Source: an uncultured Candidatus Saccharibacteria bacterium (GTDB taxonomy: Bacteria > Patescibacteriota > Saccharimonadia > Saccharimonadales > Saccharimonadaceae). From it: DNA of 42,934 bases. Below the pieces are notes generated by a model, which worked only from the letters and a program-made list of their open reading frames with translations, was not told where the DNA came from and searched no databases. Each line of letters begins with the position of its first letter. Positions within the stretch are counted from its first letter, which is position 1. Location: assembly GCA_947302975.1 (NCBI GenBank), contig CAMYXA010000007.1, positions 1-42,934 on the forward strand. Reading direction: 5' to 3'. Positions 16,937 to 25,473 of the stretch are shown in pieces. Made by a program: the position numbers and the translations under genes.

Positions 16937-17272
16937 ATGGATAACAAAGAATACATCGGTAAAAATGTAAACGTTAAGATCGATAGGCCATTCGGATCAA
17001 AGCATCCAAAACACGGCTTTATTTATCCGGTGAACTATGGGTATGTGCCAAATACGATAAGCGGCGATGGTGAAGAATTAGATTGTTATATACTCGGCGT
17101 ATTCGAACCGGTAGAGACCTTTTCTGGCAAGTGCATTGCTATTATTCATAGAACTGACGATGACGATGACAAGTTGGTTATTGTGCCAGAAGGTAAGGAA
17201 TATAGCGATAGTGCAATCGACGCACTAACCGAATTCCAAGAAAGATTTTTCAGCCACGAGATAATTCGTTAG
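16937..17272 (+). CDS. Short inorganic pyrophosphatase-like protein
   Basis: 111 residues. The segment HPKHGFIYPVNYGYVPNTIS then GDGEELDCYILG matches the soluble type I pyrophosphatase core, with the Asp motif D-x-D-xx-D partly changed to GDGEELDCY. Family members are normally 160-180 residues; this one ends soon after the central barrel strands. It resembles a recognised group of short diphosphatase-like proteins. Activity is uncertain because some metal-binding acids cannot be assigned. Leaderless start 7 bases after TATAAT. Confidence 0.7.
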   Translation: MDNKEYIGKNVNVKIDRPFGSKHPKHGFIYPVNYGYVPNTISGDGEELDCYILGVFEPVETFSGKCIAIIHRTDDDDDKLVIVPEGKEYSDSAIDALTEFQERFFSHEIIR

Positions 17273-17282
17273 CAAAATAATA

Positions 17283-17288
17283 TATAAT
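17283..17288 (+). promoter_or_regulatory. -10 box for the DMT transporter
   Basis: TATAAT 7 bases before the ATG at 17296. Confidence 0.5.
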
Positions 17289-17295
17289 AATAGAT

Positions 17296-18225
17296 ATGCT
17301 ACTCCCGTTTATCTTAGCAATTGCTGCGGCGACTCTTTACGCCTTAACGAATCATATCGATAAATACCTAATTTCGAAAGTCGTAAAGAATGCAGATTCT
17401 AGGTCTTTGATTGTATTTTCAACATTGGTTGCCGGCTTCGCAATGTCCGTAATCTACGCGATAATCTGCGAATTTCGATTCGACTTTGATCTGCAAAGTA
17501 TTTTGCTACTATTCTTCAACTCGGCCCTCTACGCAGTCTCACTCTACTATTATTTCAAAGCACTAAGCCGCGACGATACAACGATTGTCGTGATCATGTT
17601 TCAGCTCATTCCAGTTTTTATGTTGCTTTTGTCGCCGTTAGTTCTCGGCAACCAAGGTATTAGCGCTATACAACTTGTCGGCGGCATAGTCACTACTATC
17701 GCGGCAATAGCTGTAACTTATGAACCTGAAAAGAAGAAGTTCAGCAAAGACAAACTAATCACGCTCTTGATGATGGCATTCGTATCTCTTAGCTATGCGG
17801 TGTGGTTTATTATTGAAAAAGTCGTAACAAACGACCACGACTTTAATCAAACAATGCTGTGGTCGAACCTCACACTGTTTATTGTCGGTATTATAATTTT
17901 TATATTCCTAAAAAGCTATCGTAAAGCATTTAACGCAATGTTAAAAAGCAATGGCGTGAAGATTGTCGGGCTAAATTTACTAAATGAATTACTAAACTCA
18001 TTCGGCGGAGTATGCTCAACTTTTGCTGGGACAATGGCCTCTGTCGCATTAGTCTCATTCGTCTCGCAGGGCGTTCAGCCTTTCATCGTGATGATAATCG
18101 GAATCATTATCACCAAGTTATTCCCGAAGGTCGAGAAAGAAACCGTAACAAAAAAGGAAATCATCAAGCGAGTCCTCGCGATCGCATTGTGTATAATTGG
18201 ATTAGCTTGTATTGAATTTGGATAG
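17296..18225 (+). CDS. EamA/DMT-superfamily transporter
   Basis: 309 residues with about ten membrane segments in two repeats, as in EamA proteins (first repeat from FILAIAAATLYALTNHIDKYLI, second from TLLMMAFVSLSYAVWFIIEK). The Gly/Ala-rich final helices (ALVSFVSQGVQPFIVMIIG) fit the family. EamA proteins export or import metabolites such as amino acids or nucleotide sugars; the substrate is not predictable. It is followed by a small membrane gene with a Shine-Dalgarno, probably in the same operon. Confidence 0.8.
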   Translation: MLLPFILAIAAATLYALTNHIDKYLISKVVKNADSRSLIVFSTLVAGFAMSVIYAIICEFRFDFDLQSILLLFFNSALYAVSLYYYFKALSRDDTTIVVIMFQLIPVFMLLLSPLVLGNQGISAIQLVGGIVTTIAAIAVTYEPEKKKFSKDKLITLLMMAFVSLSYAVWFIIEKVVTNDHDFNQTMLWSNLTLFIVGIIIFIFLKSYRKAFNAMLKSNGVKIVGLNLLNELLNSFGGVCSTFAGTMASVALVSFVSQGVQPFIVMIIGIIITKLFPKVEKETVTKKEIIKRVLAIALCIIGLACIEFG

Positions 18226-18251
18226 ATAAAATTTAAACGGAGATTTAAACA

Positions 18252-18488
18252 ATGTTGGTATTTGATATTCTTGGATGGATCGGTTCGATAATGGTTGTCT
18301 TGGCATATTTTCTGCTATCAACGAAGAAGATTAAACCAGGTTTAACCTATCAGCTACTCAACCTATTCGCCGCGCTACTCATGGCAATCGGACTCTACCC
18401 GCGGAACGCTTGGTTTCCGTTTGCGGTCCAAATCGTCTGGGCGCTAGTTGCAATCTTTGCTATCGCTAAAATGAAGAGAAAGAAATGA
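18252..18488 (+). CDS. Small three-helix membrane protein (CBU_0592-like)
   Basis: 78 residues with three hydrophobic segments (ILGWIGSIMVVLAYFLL, TYQLLNLFAALLMAIGLY, FAVQIVWALVAIFAIA) and a basic end (KMKRKK, inside). The arrangement resembles the CBU_0592-like small membrane family of unknown function. ACGGAG precedes the ATG by 7 bases and its stop overlaps the next gene by 4 bases. Confidence 0.6.
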   Translation: MLVFDILGWIGSIMVVLAYFLLSTKKIKPGLTYQLLNLFAALLMAIGLYPRNAWFPFAVQIVWALVAIFAIAKMKRKK

Positions 18489-18859
18489 ACAAGCAAGAAT
18501 ATATCAAAGGCCTCGAAGAAATGGGCTTGCCAAAGGAAGAATACATCATCCTTTCCGGTGGCTCGCTGCTTCTTCGCGGAATTCGCGAAAAAACAGAGGA
18601 CTATGATTTCTGTATCACCAAGAAACTTGCAGAAGAAATCAACCTCTACGATTCGCCAAAAGACGATAATGGCTTCTATACTCCATTCAAAAACTGCCAA
18701 ATGATGGATGATTTTGACGGGACTCCGTTTGACGTGGTCGACGGCTATCAGTGCGAATCGCTAGAAAGCATCCTAGCATTCAAACGTCGCGTGAATAGAC
18801 CTAAAGATCAAGACGACATTAGGAATATTGAAAAATATCTATCCCTAAAAAATATTTGA
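18485..18859 (+). CDS. Nucleotidyltransferase-fold-like protein
   Basis: 124 residues. SGGSLLLRGIREKTEDYDFCI resembles the GG(S)xxLxGxRxTxDxD motif of minimal nucleotidyltransferases such as AbiEii/MNT-type proteins, with YDF in place of the usual D-x-D pair, so the metal site looks weakened. FDGTPFDVVDGYQ could supply the third acid. The C-terminus (FKRRVNRPKDQDDIRNIEKYL) matches the 'R.K...DI..I' tail seen in this group. It is coupled to the membrane gene by an ATGA overlap; its stop codon overlaps the -35 box of the next gene. Confidence 0.5.
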   Translation: MNKQEYIKGLEEMGLPKEEYIILSGGSLLLRGIREKTEDYDFCITKKLAEEINLYDSPKDDNGFYTPFKNCQMMDDFDGTPFDVVDGYQCESLESILAFKRRVNRPKDQDDIRNIEKYLSLKNI

Positions 18860-18884
18860 CAATAATTAGCATAAGTGCTATGCT
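18856..18884 (+). promoter_or_regulatory. Promoter and palindromic operator of the first FISUMP gene
   Basis: TTGACA (18856-18861), 17-base spacer, TATGCT (18879-18884). The inverted repeat TAGCA-TAAG-TGCTA at 18867-18880 covers the spacer and touches the -10, a classic repressor position. The same block is repeated at 20426-20454. The leader (about 35 bases, A-rich) has no clear Shine-Dalgarno. Confidence 0.75.
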
Positions 18885-18922
18885 GAAAACACAATTAGGT
18901 CATACAAACAAGAAAAACAAAA

Positions 18923-20422
18923 ATGAAGCTTTCTCATTCATACGCAAAAGCATATAAAATCTGTGCGTCCGTTGCAGCTGCCAGTACGCTTGCTGCGAGC
19001 GCATTTCTTATCGCTCCTCTTTTCCGTAGCGGTGCAAATGCTATTACCCCAATCGATCTAAACATCACGAGCGGCGAAGGTTATCATCTTGGCTACACAA
19101 GTTCGGCTGGATCCGAAGGTGTAAAGATGAACATTGCTGGCTCTGTAGAGGGAACGCTTGCTAGTGCAAAGGATACTGTCTCAATTGATTCAAACTTGCC
19201 AGAAGGATGGAACCTATACATTTCAAGCGCCAGCGACACTAACCGCCGTCTTCATCTGAATGGTGACGAAAGCTCAATCTATTTCGTTCAGCCAGCTAGT
19301 GGCACGCACGCTGCGCCAGCGGCCCTAGGGAACAACACCTACGGCTATGCACTTGCCGAAGCACCATTCACCACGACCGAGAATGCCTATGCCACTCCAT
19401 CCCCAAGCACTGGTAGCACCTGGGCTGCGGTCCCATTCCTAAGAAATGCAGACCTAATCAAAACCGGTACCGAAAGCGCAGATGTTGATGTCTATTATGG
19501 CGCCAAAATCGATATGGGCCTCAAGACCGGCCATTACACTGGCAACATTATGTATACGGTCATGGGCTCGGTCGCCGATTCCGAATCAGCAACCATTTCT
19601 CCAGAAAGCGCTTCGCCAGACACGGTCATCAGAGTTAACACTGGTCTTTTGACCACCCGACAAATCACAACATCGGATGTTGAAGTTTATGTCGACGTTT
19701 CTCAAGTTCTGGAAGAAACCCCGAAGCTATACTGTCCAATCGAAGGCGTTAGCCAAGAAGATGGCGTACTCACAATTTCTTGTAGACTCCCGGGTGTCCC
19801 ACTATTTGGTATCAAATATGATATCGTAGCCTCTGTCTTCCCATACGGAAAAGTTTATCGTGTTCGTGACTTTGATGTTCAGGACCCAATCCTCAACCTT
19901 TCTGCAACCAACATCAACCAAATCACCTACATGCAAGAGATGAATCAGACGGTCTGCCAGAGCATGATTACTGACGAAATCTATAAACTCAAAGATTCTC
20001 GCGACAATAAGATTTACAGAATTAGCAAACTCGAAGACGGAAGCTGTTGGATGACGAAGAACCTAAACATTGGTCCAGCAAGCTTTTCTGGTAGGACAAT
20101 TAGCCTCAAATCAAGCACCTCGAACGTCGGCGCTGATGGTGGGTCGATTACGCTAACAACGGGCAATTATTATAGAAGACAGGCCGTTGGATCAGAAAAC
20201 TACGTAATTGCATCGGCCAACTCAGCTGTTTCGGTCTGTCCAAGAGGCTGGAGGCTCCCAATCCCATCAGAATTCTCAAGAGTCCAAAGCTACATTAATT
20301 TATTTGGGACCGGTGTCTACTGGATGGCAAATCTCCAAGGGTACACCTTCGCCGGTGGTGGCGGAATGACAAATGGCTGGAACAGTGGCGAGAACTTCCA
20401 ACTCCGCTGTATCGCTGAATAG
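18923..20422 (+). CDS. Secreted FISUMP-domain surface protein, copy 1
   Basis: 499 residues. Residues 1-38 are a signal sequence (basic start, KICASVAAASTLAASAFLI, then SGANA as likely cleavage site). Residues about 40-215 form a beta-rich, Ser/Thr-rich region, 215-330 a second domain with a Cys pair (LYCPIEG, ISCRLPG). The C-terminal domain (about 335-499) is FISUMP-like: ITYMQEMNQTVCQSM, YKLKDSRDNKIYRI, CWMTKNLNIG, VCPRGWRLPIPSEF and a final RCIAE; its cysteines could form disulfides. It is probably cell-surface exposed and may serve host adhesion, which is an inference. A paralog follows immediately. Confidence 0.8.
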   Translation: MKLSHSYAKAYKICASVAAASTLAASAFLIAPLFRSGANAITPIDLNITSGEGYHLGYTSSAGSEGVKMNIAGSVEGTLASAKDTVSIDSNLPEGWNLYISSASDTNRRLHLNGDESSIYFVQPASGTHAAPAALGNNTYGYALAEAPFTTTENAYATPSPSTGSTWAAVPFLRNADLIKTGTESADVDVYYGAKIDMGLKTGHYTGNIMYTVMGSVADSESATISPESASPDTVIRVNTGLLTTRQITTSDVEVYVDVSQVLEETPKLYCPIEGVSQEDGVLTISCRLPGVPLFGIKYDIVASVFPYGKVYRVRDFDVQDPILNLSATNINQITYMQEMNQTVCQSMITDEIYKLKDSRDNKIYRISKLEDGSCWMTKNLNIGPASFSGRTISLKSSTSNVGADGGSITLTTGNYYRRQAVGSENYVIASANSAVSVCPRGWRLPIPSEFSRVQSYINLFGTGVYWMANLQGYTFAGGGGMTNGWNSGENFQLRCIAE

Positions 20423-20425
20423 CCC

Positions 20426-20454
20426 TTGACAATTATTAGCATAAGTGCTATATT
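20426..20454 (+). promoter_or_regulatory. Promoter and palindromic operator of the second FISUMP gene
   Basis: TTGACA (20426-20431), 17-base spacer, TATATT (20449-20454), with the same operator TAGCATAAGTGCTA at 20437-20450. The whole upstream block including the leader is nearly identical to that before 18923. It begins four bases after the stop of the first gene. Confidence 0.75.
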
Positions 20455-20492
20455 GAAAACACAATTAGGTCATACAAAAAAGAAAAACAAAA

Positions 20493-22064
20493 ATGAAAAT
20501 ATCTCATTCCTATGCAAAGGCATATAAGGCTTGCGCATCAGTCGCTGCCGTGAGTGCAGTCGCCGCTAGCGCATACCTTTTGTCGCCACTTTTGATCGCC
20601 GGAGTCCACGCTGACACCCCAATGAACGTTAATGTTGATAGTGACGGCGGTTATCATTTGACCTACTCTAGCGCTGCCGGACAAGAGGGTATCAATATTA
20701 ATGCCACCGGCACCCCAACCGGCGCAATCTCAACCGCAAAAGACACTGTTTCAATCAGCTCAAACATCCCAGGAAGTTGGAATCTCTACATCTCAAGTGG
20801 AGACAACTCGAATCGCCGCCTTTATTATAACGACGATACTACTTCGCAATATTTCATTTCACCTGTTTCTGGAACCGCCGCCTCACCAAAGGCGCTCGAG
20901 ATCAATAGCTATGGCTATGCCGTTTTGAAGGCTCCGTTTGGGACCGACGCTTCAATCTATACTGAAGCCTCGACAGAAAGTACTTGGGCTGGCGTTCCAT
21001 TTCTCTCTAACGCAGAGATTGTCGATACCGATGAAGGTGACAAAGACGTTGATATTTATTATGGAGCCAAAGTCGACCTTGGCCTCATTGCTGGCCGATA
21101 CTCCGGTGATATTCTTTATACAGTTATGGGCACCGCTGGTGCTGCCGATTCGGCAACTATCTCCCCAGAAGCTGCACGACCTGGCGAGTCAATCCGTATT
21201 GCAACGACCCTTACGACTAATCGTCCAATCGAAGCAGATGAAGTCGAGGTTTATATTGACGTCTCAAAAACGCTATCCACAAGTGACCCACGTCTCAATT
21301 GTCCAGTGACAGCAGTTAGCTCAGAGACTGGAGTAGTCGTTATCACATGTACTCTTCCGGAATTGCCGCTCTATGGCCAGAACTATAGAATTGTTACTTC
21401 AATCTACCCATACAATAAGCAATACGCCGTGTCTGGCTATCGTGTGAATGAGCCACTCCTCAACAAGAACGCAACGAATATCTCCGAAATCACCTACATG
21501 CAAGAAATGAATCCAGAAGTTTGTAGCACTATGGTACTCTATCAGCCATATACCTTAAAAGACGCTCGCGATTCTAAACCTTACCGTGTCGCTCGCTACA
21601 ATACTTCATCAGATGGCTCCACAAGCCGATGCTGGATGATGAATAACCTCTCGATTGGTCCATCTGGATATAGTGGAACAATTCATCTAAATCCAGAGTA
21701 TTCCGACACCAATGTAAATGGCTATGATCTGCAAAAATCTGGAACTGAAGTCTATACCGGTGCCGGAGCTGCATTTGCTGCCGGTTCTGAATCTAACAAT
21801 GGGAACGCACCGTATTCAATCTGTCCATCCGGATGGAGGTTGCCAACTCTCTATGGCGACGTTACAGAACTCAGGTCTTATAACTCGGATGAAAACCTCC
21901 GCCCATCACTTTCTGCCGACCTAGCTTACCACGAATACTTAACAAGCACTACGCAAAGTGGTTATCTTGGCTACTTCGGTATGAATGCCGGAGCAAACGG
22001 AAGCTCCTTCCAAAATATCGGTGGATTCCCAAATAACCCACGCACCCGCTGCGTTTCTCGCTAA
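20493..22064 (+). CDS. Secreted FISUMP-domain surface protein, copy 2
   Basis: 523 residues, same plan as the preceding gene: signal sequence (MKISHSYAKAYKACASVAAV through AGVHA), beta-rich region with the shared YGAKVDLGL and ILYTVMG motifs, a middle domain with a Cys pair (LNCPVTA, ITCTLPE) and a C-terminal FISUMP-like domain (ITYMQEMNPEVCSTM, YTLKDARDSKPYRV, CWMMNNLSIG, ICPSGWRLPT, final RCVSR). The N-terminal halves are more alike than the ends, where loops differ in length and sequence, as in surface proteins that diversify. The duplicated promoter suggests the gene was copied together with its regulatory region. Confidence 0.8.
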   Translation: MKISHSYAKAYKACASVAAVSAVAASAYLLSPLLIAGVHADTPMNVNVDSDGGYHLTYSSAAGQEGININATGTPTGAISTAKDTVSISSNIPGSWNLYISSGDNSNRRLYYNDDTTSQYFISPVSGTAASPKALEINSYGYAVLKAPFGTDASIYTEASTESTWAGVPFLSNAEIVDTDEGDKDVDIYYGAKVDLGLIAGRYSGDILYTVMGTAGAADSATISPEAARPGESIRIATTLTTNRPIEADEVEVYIDVSKTLSTSDPRLNCPVTAVSSETGVVVITCTLPELPLYGQNYRIVTSIYPYNKQYAVSGYRVNEPLLNKNATNISEITYMQEMNPEVCSTMVLYQPYTLKDARDSKPYRVARYNTSSDGSTSRCWMMNNLSIGPSGYSGTIHLNPEYSDTNVNGYDLQKSGTEVYTGAGAAFAAGSESNNGNAPYSICPSGWRLPTLYGDVTELRSYNSDENLRPSLSADLAYHEYLTSTTQSGYLGYFGMNAGANGSSFQNIGGFPNNPRTRCVSR

Positions 22065-22068
22065 CCCC

Positions 22069-22097
22069 TTGTCAAATCACCTCTTCTGCGATATAAT
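22069..22097 (+). promoter_or_regulatory. Promoter of the RNase J gene
   Basis: TTGTCA (22069-22074), 17-base spacer, TATAAT (22092-22097). The predicted start near 22104 leaves a leader of about 34 bases with AAAAGGAAA before the ATG. Confidence 0.75.
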
Positions 22098-22137
22098 AAA
22101 GATACTAATTCTTACTTGAAATTAAAAAGGAAACTTT

Positions 22138-24258
22138 ATGAATATTAAAGAAGAGGAGCGCCGTGCCCGTCTTTTGAAGATGAGAGAAGAGCGTCTCCCA
22201 GACATAAAAAAGCAATTTGAAGAGGCGCAAAACCGCCACTTCAATTCCAACTTTGCCCCTGGTGGAAAGGATGCTGACTTAGTTAAAAAGAAGCCTAGCA
22301 AAAAGGCCGCAAAGCCGGCCAAGGCCGCTAAAAAAGCAGCCGTAAAGGCTCCAAAAACCGAAGCAGAACAACGCAAGGTTAATCTTTCTGTGACTTCCAA
22401 AAAAGGCGAGATGGTCCACCATCAGCGCATGCTTTCTCAAGACGTTAACGCCCAGGCCACTCAACATATTATCGGCATTCCGGTCAATAAATCCCGCTTC
22501 AACGGCTATAATGGCGAACAAATCACAAACGCCAAAATCAAATCCGCCCATCCAGATCCAGATGCTGTCCGCATTATCCCAATCGGCGGTCTTGGTGAAT
22601 TCGGTATTGGTAAAAATATGACCATTGTCGAATATAAGAAGGAAATGATTGTTATCGATATGGGCGTCCTTTTCGCCGGTGAAGATTATCCAGGTGTTAA
22701 CTACATGATCCCAGACATCAAATATCTCGAGGATAACATGTCTAACATCAAGGCGATTCTTTTCACCCACGCCCACCTCGACCACATTGGTGCCTGTCGT
22801 CATCTGTTGCCAAAATTCACCCCAACCATCCCAATTTATGCTACTGATTTCACGATCGGCATGATTAAGAAGCAAATGTCTGAACTCGAAGACGTTCCAG
22901 ATATGAACTATTGCCCAGTCGACCCGTTCAAGCACGAAAAAATCCAAGTTTCTGAGCACCTCAGTGTTGAATTTATTCACACGCTCCACTCTATCCCTGG
23001 AAACTGCGCTATCATTGTCCGCACCCCAAATGGCCTCATCTATTTCTCTGGTGACTGGCGTGCCGAACAAAACCCAATTGAGGCTCAAACCGACTACGAG
23101 CGCATTGATGAAATCGTCAAAAAGGAAGGCATTGATCTCATGTTCAATGAGTCTACTAATATTGACTCTCCGGGTCATCACCCACATTCTGAATATGACG
23201 TTGGCGATAATATCGGTAAGGTTATGGATAACTATGCAAACGGTCGCGTCATCGTTTCGTGTTTCTCATCTCAGATCGATCGTATCGGCCTCATTTTGAA
23301 AGAGGCTTCTGAGCGTGGCCGCAAAGTCGCCTTCTCCGGCTTCTCTATGATCAACAACATCGAAGTTGCACTTCGTGCCAAAGCCATCAAGGTTCCGAAA
23401 GACACCATCGTCAAAATGGAAGACATTATTAAACTCCCAGATGAACGTGTCTGTATCGTTTGTACTGGTTCTCAGGGTGAGTTGAACGCCGTCTTGAACC
23501 GCATGGTCACCGGTGCTCACAAATATATTAAGATCAAACAAACCGACACTATCGTCTTCTCTTCGAACCCAATTCCAGGCAACGAGCCACATGTTGTGAA
23601 TACTGTTGATGGTCTCCTCCGCGAAGGTGCACAGGTCATCCAAAACGGTAAGACACACCTCACCAACATCGGCCCACTACATCTCTCTGGTCACGCCTAC
23701 TACGAAGATCACGTCGATTTTGTCACTCGTCTCCACCCAACCAACTACGTCCCATACCACGGCGAATTCTATATGCTTCAGCATAACGCCGAAATGGCTG
23801 AAAACGTCATCGGTATTCCACACGACCGTATCCTTGTCTCTGATGATGGTGATGTCATCGAACTAACCAAAGAAAAAACCATTCGAAAATGTGGTCGCAT
23901 TCACGTTGGTAACAAACTATATGATGATGCCGACCTTCCAGTCCACGAAGCCGTGATCAAGGATCGTATCCACATCTCTCGTGAAGGCATCTTCATTATC
24001 GTTCTCACCTTGAACAAGAAAACCGGGCATCTCGTGAAGACTCCAGACATCGTTTCTCGTGCCTTTATCTATCTTGATAACTCCGAGGAGCTCATCGGAA
24101 AGATTCGCCACTATCTTCGCGCAAAGACCGACAAATCAATCTCTACCGACCCAGAAATGAAAGTCTTGAAAGAGGAAATCAAGGAAGATATCACTCACAT
24201 CCTCTTTGACGCCACTGGCCACACCCCAATCGTGATTCCAGTTATCAACAAAGTCTAG
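22138..24258 (+). CDS. rnj: Ribonuclease J with basic N-terminal extension
   Basis: 706 residues against about 555 for typical RNase J. Residues 1-145 are an extension rich in Lys/Ala (KKPSKKAAKPAKAAKKAAVK), probably disordered and RNA-binding. The metallo-beta-lactamase core starts near residue 150 (RIIPIGGLGEFGIGKNMT); the zinc motif HAHLDH is at residues 211-216, followed by beta-CASP motifs (CFSSQIDR, SGFSM, CTGSQGE) and the histidine of HLSGHAY-type (LSGHAYYED). It would act as endo- and 5'-3' exoribonuclease in mRNA and rRNA processing. Single-gene unit with its own promoter. Confidence 0.93.
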   Translation: MNIKEEERRARLLKMREERLPDIKKQFEEAQNRHFNSNFAPGGKDADLVKKKPSKKAAKPAKAAKKAAVKAPKTEAEQRKVNLSVTSKKGEMVHHQRMLSQDVNAQATQHIIGIPVNKSRFNGYNGEQITNAKIKSAHPDPDAVRIIPIGGLGEFGIGKNMTIVEYKKEMIVIDMGVLFAGEDYPGVNYMIPDIKYLEDNMSNIKAILFTHAHLDHIGACRHLLPKFTPTIPIYATDFTIGMIKKQMSELEDVPDMNYCPVDPFKHEKIQVSEHLSVEFIHTLHSIPGNCAIIVRTPNGLIYFSGDWRAEQNPIEAQTDYERIDEIVKKEGIDLMFNESTNIDSPGHHPHSEYDVGDNIGKVMDNYANGRVIVSCFSSQIDRIGLILKEASERGRKVAFSGFSMINNIEVALRAKAIKVPKDTIVKMEDIIKLPDERVCIVCTGSQGELNAVLNRMVTGAHKYIKIKQTDTIVFSSNPIPGNEPHVVNTVDGLLREGAQVIQNGKTHLTNIGPLHLSGHAYYEDHVDFVTRLHPTNYVPYHGEFYMLQHNAEMAENVIGIPHDRILVSDDGDVIELTKEKTIRKCGRIHVGNKLYDDADLPVHEAVIKDRIHISREGIFIIVLTLNKKTGHLVKTPDIVSRAFIYLDNSEELIGKIRHYLRAKTDKSISTDPEMKVLKEEIKEDITHILFDATGHTPIVIPVINKV

Positions 24259-24271
24259 TTTAGAACTAAAC

Positions 24272-24297
24272 AAAAAAGAGCGAGCGCTTTGTCGCTC
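24272..24297 (-). terminator. Rho-independent terminator of tRNA-Leu
   Basis: GAGCGA/TCGCTC stem with an 8-base loop; on the minus strand it is followed by TTTTTT (24277-24272). It starts 9 bases past the tRNA 3' end. It has no T run on the plus strand, so it is not an obvious rnj terminator. Confidence 0.7.
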
Positions 24298-24305
24298 AGC
24301 TCCTC

Positions 24306-24390
24306 TGGTGCCCGGAGCGGGAATCGAACCCGCACGGATTGCTCCATTCGATTTTAAGTCGAACGCGTATACCAGTTCCGCCATCCGGGC
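24306..24390 (-). tRNA. tRNA-Leu (anticodon UAA)
   Basis: Class II tRNA on the minus strand: acceptor GCCCGGA/TCCGGGC, anticodon stem TTCGA/TCGAA with loop CTTAAAA (anticodon TAA), a long variable arm with GGA/TCC pairing, T arm GCGGG-TTCGATT-CCCGC and encoded CCA at 24306-24308. It reads UUA and UUG. Confidence 0.95.
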
Positions 24391-24399
24391 TTCCCTAAA

Positions 24400-24422
24400 A
24401 TTATACCACAGTATGCTATAAT
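24400..24422. promoter_or_regulatory. Divergent -10 boxes of tRNA-Leu and GT8
   Basis: In this 39-base gap the minus strand has TGG-TATAAT (24408-24400) 9 bases before the tRNA, and the plus strand TGC-TATAAT (24414-24422) 7 bases before the GT8 ATG at 24430. Confidence 0.6.
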
Positions 24423-24429
24423 TATAGGG

Positions 24430-25263
24430 ATGAATATTCTCTATTGTGGCGATCAAGGCATCAAGGACGGGCTCCTGATTTCTGTTTTGTCGCTCATCAA
24501 AAACACGTCCGAACCGCTTAATATTTACCTTCTCACAATCAATTTTGAAGATTCGAAGCCAATCAGCGATCAAACCGCAAAGCTTCTTGATGAACTTGTC
24601 AAAAAGAAGAATAAGAACAGCTTCGTCAAAAAGATTGATGCTACCAAAGTTTTTGTCGAAAACCTTCCGACCAAAAACATGGACACTATCTTTACGAAGA
24701 AATACTTCAAGCCTTGCGCCATGCTCCGCCTCTACATCGATAAAATCGATGAGCTTCCAAAAGATAAGCTCCTCTATCTCGATTACGACGTTATTTGTCG
24801 CAAAGACCCGAAAGAATTCTTTGATGAGGACTTAGAGAGAATTGAAGCCGCTGGCGTTCTTGATATTTATGGCAAGAACTTCTATCACTACAACTTCCCA
24901 AAAACTGACTACATGAACTCTGGAGTTCTTTTGTTTAACATGGAAGAATGCAAGAAATCCAATCTTTTCCCACGTGCCGTGAAGATTTGCCAGGAAAAAC
25001 GCATGATGCTAGCCGACCAGGCCGCCTTAAACAAGACTATCAAAAAACGCAAGTTGATGCCGCGAAAATTCAACGAGCAAGATGATCATCCAAAAGCAGA
25101 CACTGTCTTTCATCATTTCTCCAACAACTTCAAATTCTGGCCATTTTTCCACGTCCAAAAGGTCAAGCCATTCCAAATTGATAAGGTCCATAATGTCCTC
25201 AAAATCCATGAATACGACGACCTTTTTGAGGAATATGAAGGCCTTAAAACAAGATTAAACTAA
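24430..25263 (+). CDS. Glycosyltransferase family 8 protein
   Basis: 277 residues, GT-A fold. The N-terminus MNILYCGDQGIKDGLLISVL is the nucleotide-sugar site typical of GT8 (LgtC/WaaJ-type), the D-x-D metal motif is in LLYLDYDVICRKDP, the acceptor-side motif is YMNSGVLLFNMEECK, and DQAALN is the conserved family block. GT8 enzymes transfer glucose or galactose from UDP-sugars with retention. It is a single gene between tRNA-Leu and a small peptide gene; leaderless start predicted. Its acceptor could be a surface glycan, which is inference only. Confidence 0.9.
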   Translation: MNILYCGDQGIKDGLLISVLSLIKNTSEPLNIYLLTINFEDSKPISDQTAKLLDELVKKKNKNSFVKKIDATKVFVENLPTKNMDTIFTKKYFKPCAMLRLYIDKIDELPKDKLLYLDYDVICRKDPKEFFDEDLERIEAAGVLDIYGKNFYHYNFPKTDYMNSGVLLFNMEECKKSNLFPRAVKICQEKRMMLADQAALNKTIKKRKLMPRKFNEQDDHPKADTVFHHFSNNFKFWPFFHVQKVKPFQIDKVHNVLKIHEYDDLFEEYEGLKTRLN

Positions 25264-25266
25264 TGC

Positions 25267-25294
25267 TTGATTTTGTTTGAATCTTTGATAGAAT
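25267..25294 (+). promoter_or_regulatory. Promoter of the 28-residue peptide gene
   Basis: TTGATT (25267-25272), 16-base spacer, extended -10 TGA-TAGAAT (25286-25294). Predicted start near 25301 gives a leader of nearly 80 bases before the ATG at 25379, unusually long for this window. Confidence 0.6.
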
Positions 25295-25378
25295 AGAAAA
25301 AGTCGTCCAAAATCAGAATCTCTACTTAACGAGGTGGGTCGGTCGTAAGGGCGATACAATTAAGGAGAAAATAGATAC

Positions 25379-25465
25379 ATGCGTATCAAAAGACTCAAAC
25401 GATCAAATGATCGCAAAAAGTCGAACATCGCTCCTGCCGCATGGCAAGAGTTCATCGAGATCTAA
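25379..25465 (+). CDS. Very small basic protein (28 residues)
   Basis: An ATG with a good Shine-Dalgarno (TTAAGGAGAA, about 10 bases upstream) opens a 28-codon frame. The first half is strongly basic (MRIKRLKRSNDRKKSN) and the second is neutral to acidic (IAPAAWQEFIEI). It has its own promoter and a strong terminator, so it is a complete transcription unit although tiny. The composition suggests nucleic-acid or ribosome binding, but I do not recognise the family. It could also be only the visible part of a regulatory RNA whose long leader carries the function. Confidence 0.55.
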   Translation: MRIKRLKRSNDRKKSNIAPAAWQEFIEI

Positions 25466-25473
25466 TCTCAAAC

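Noticed and set aside
18867-18880. TAGCATAAGTGCTA read as a CIRCE-like HrcA site
   Set aside because: The half-sites look like CIRCE ends, but the spacing between them is 4 instead of 15 bases and the CACTC/GAGTG parts are missing. A different regulator is more likely.
22279-23187. Long open frame on the minus strand opposite rnj
   Set aside because: It is a codon-bias shadow of the RNase J gene, with no ribosome site and no recognisable domain. The same applies to other antisense frames over aspS, hrcA and ruvA.
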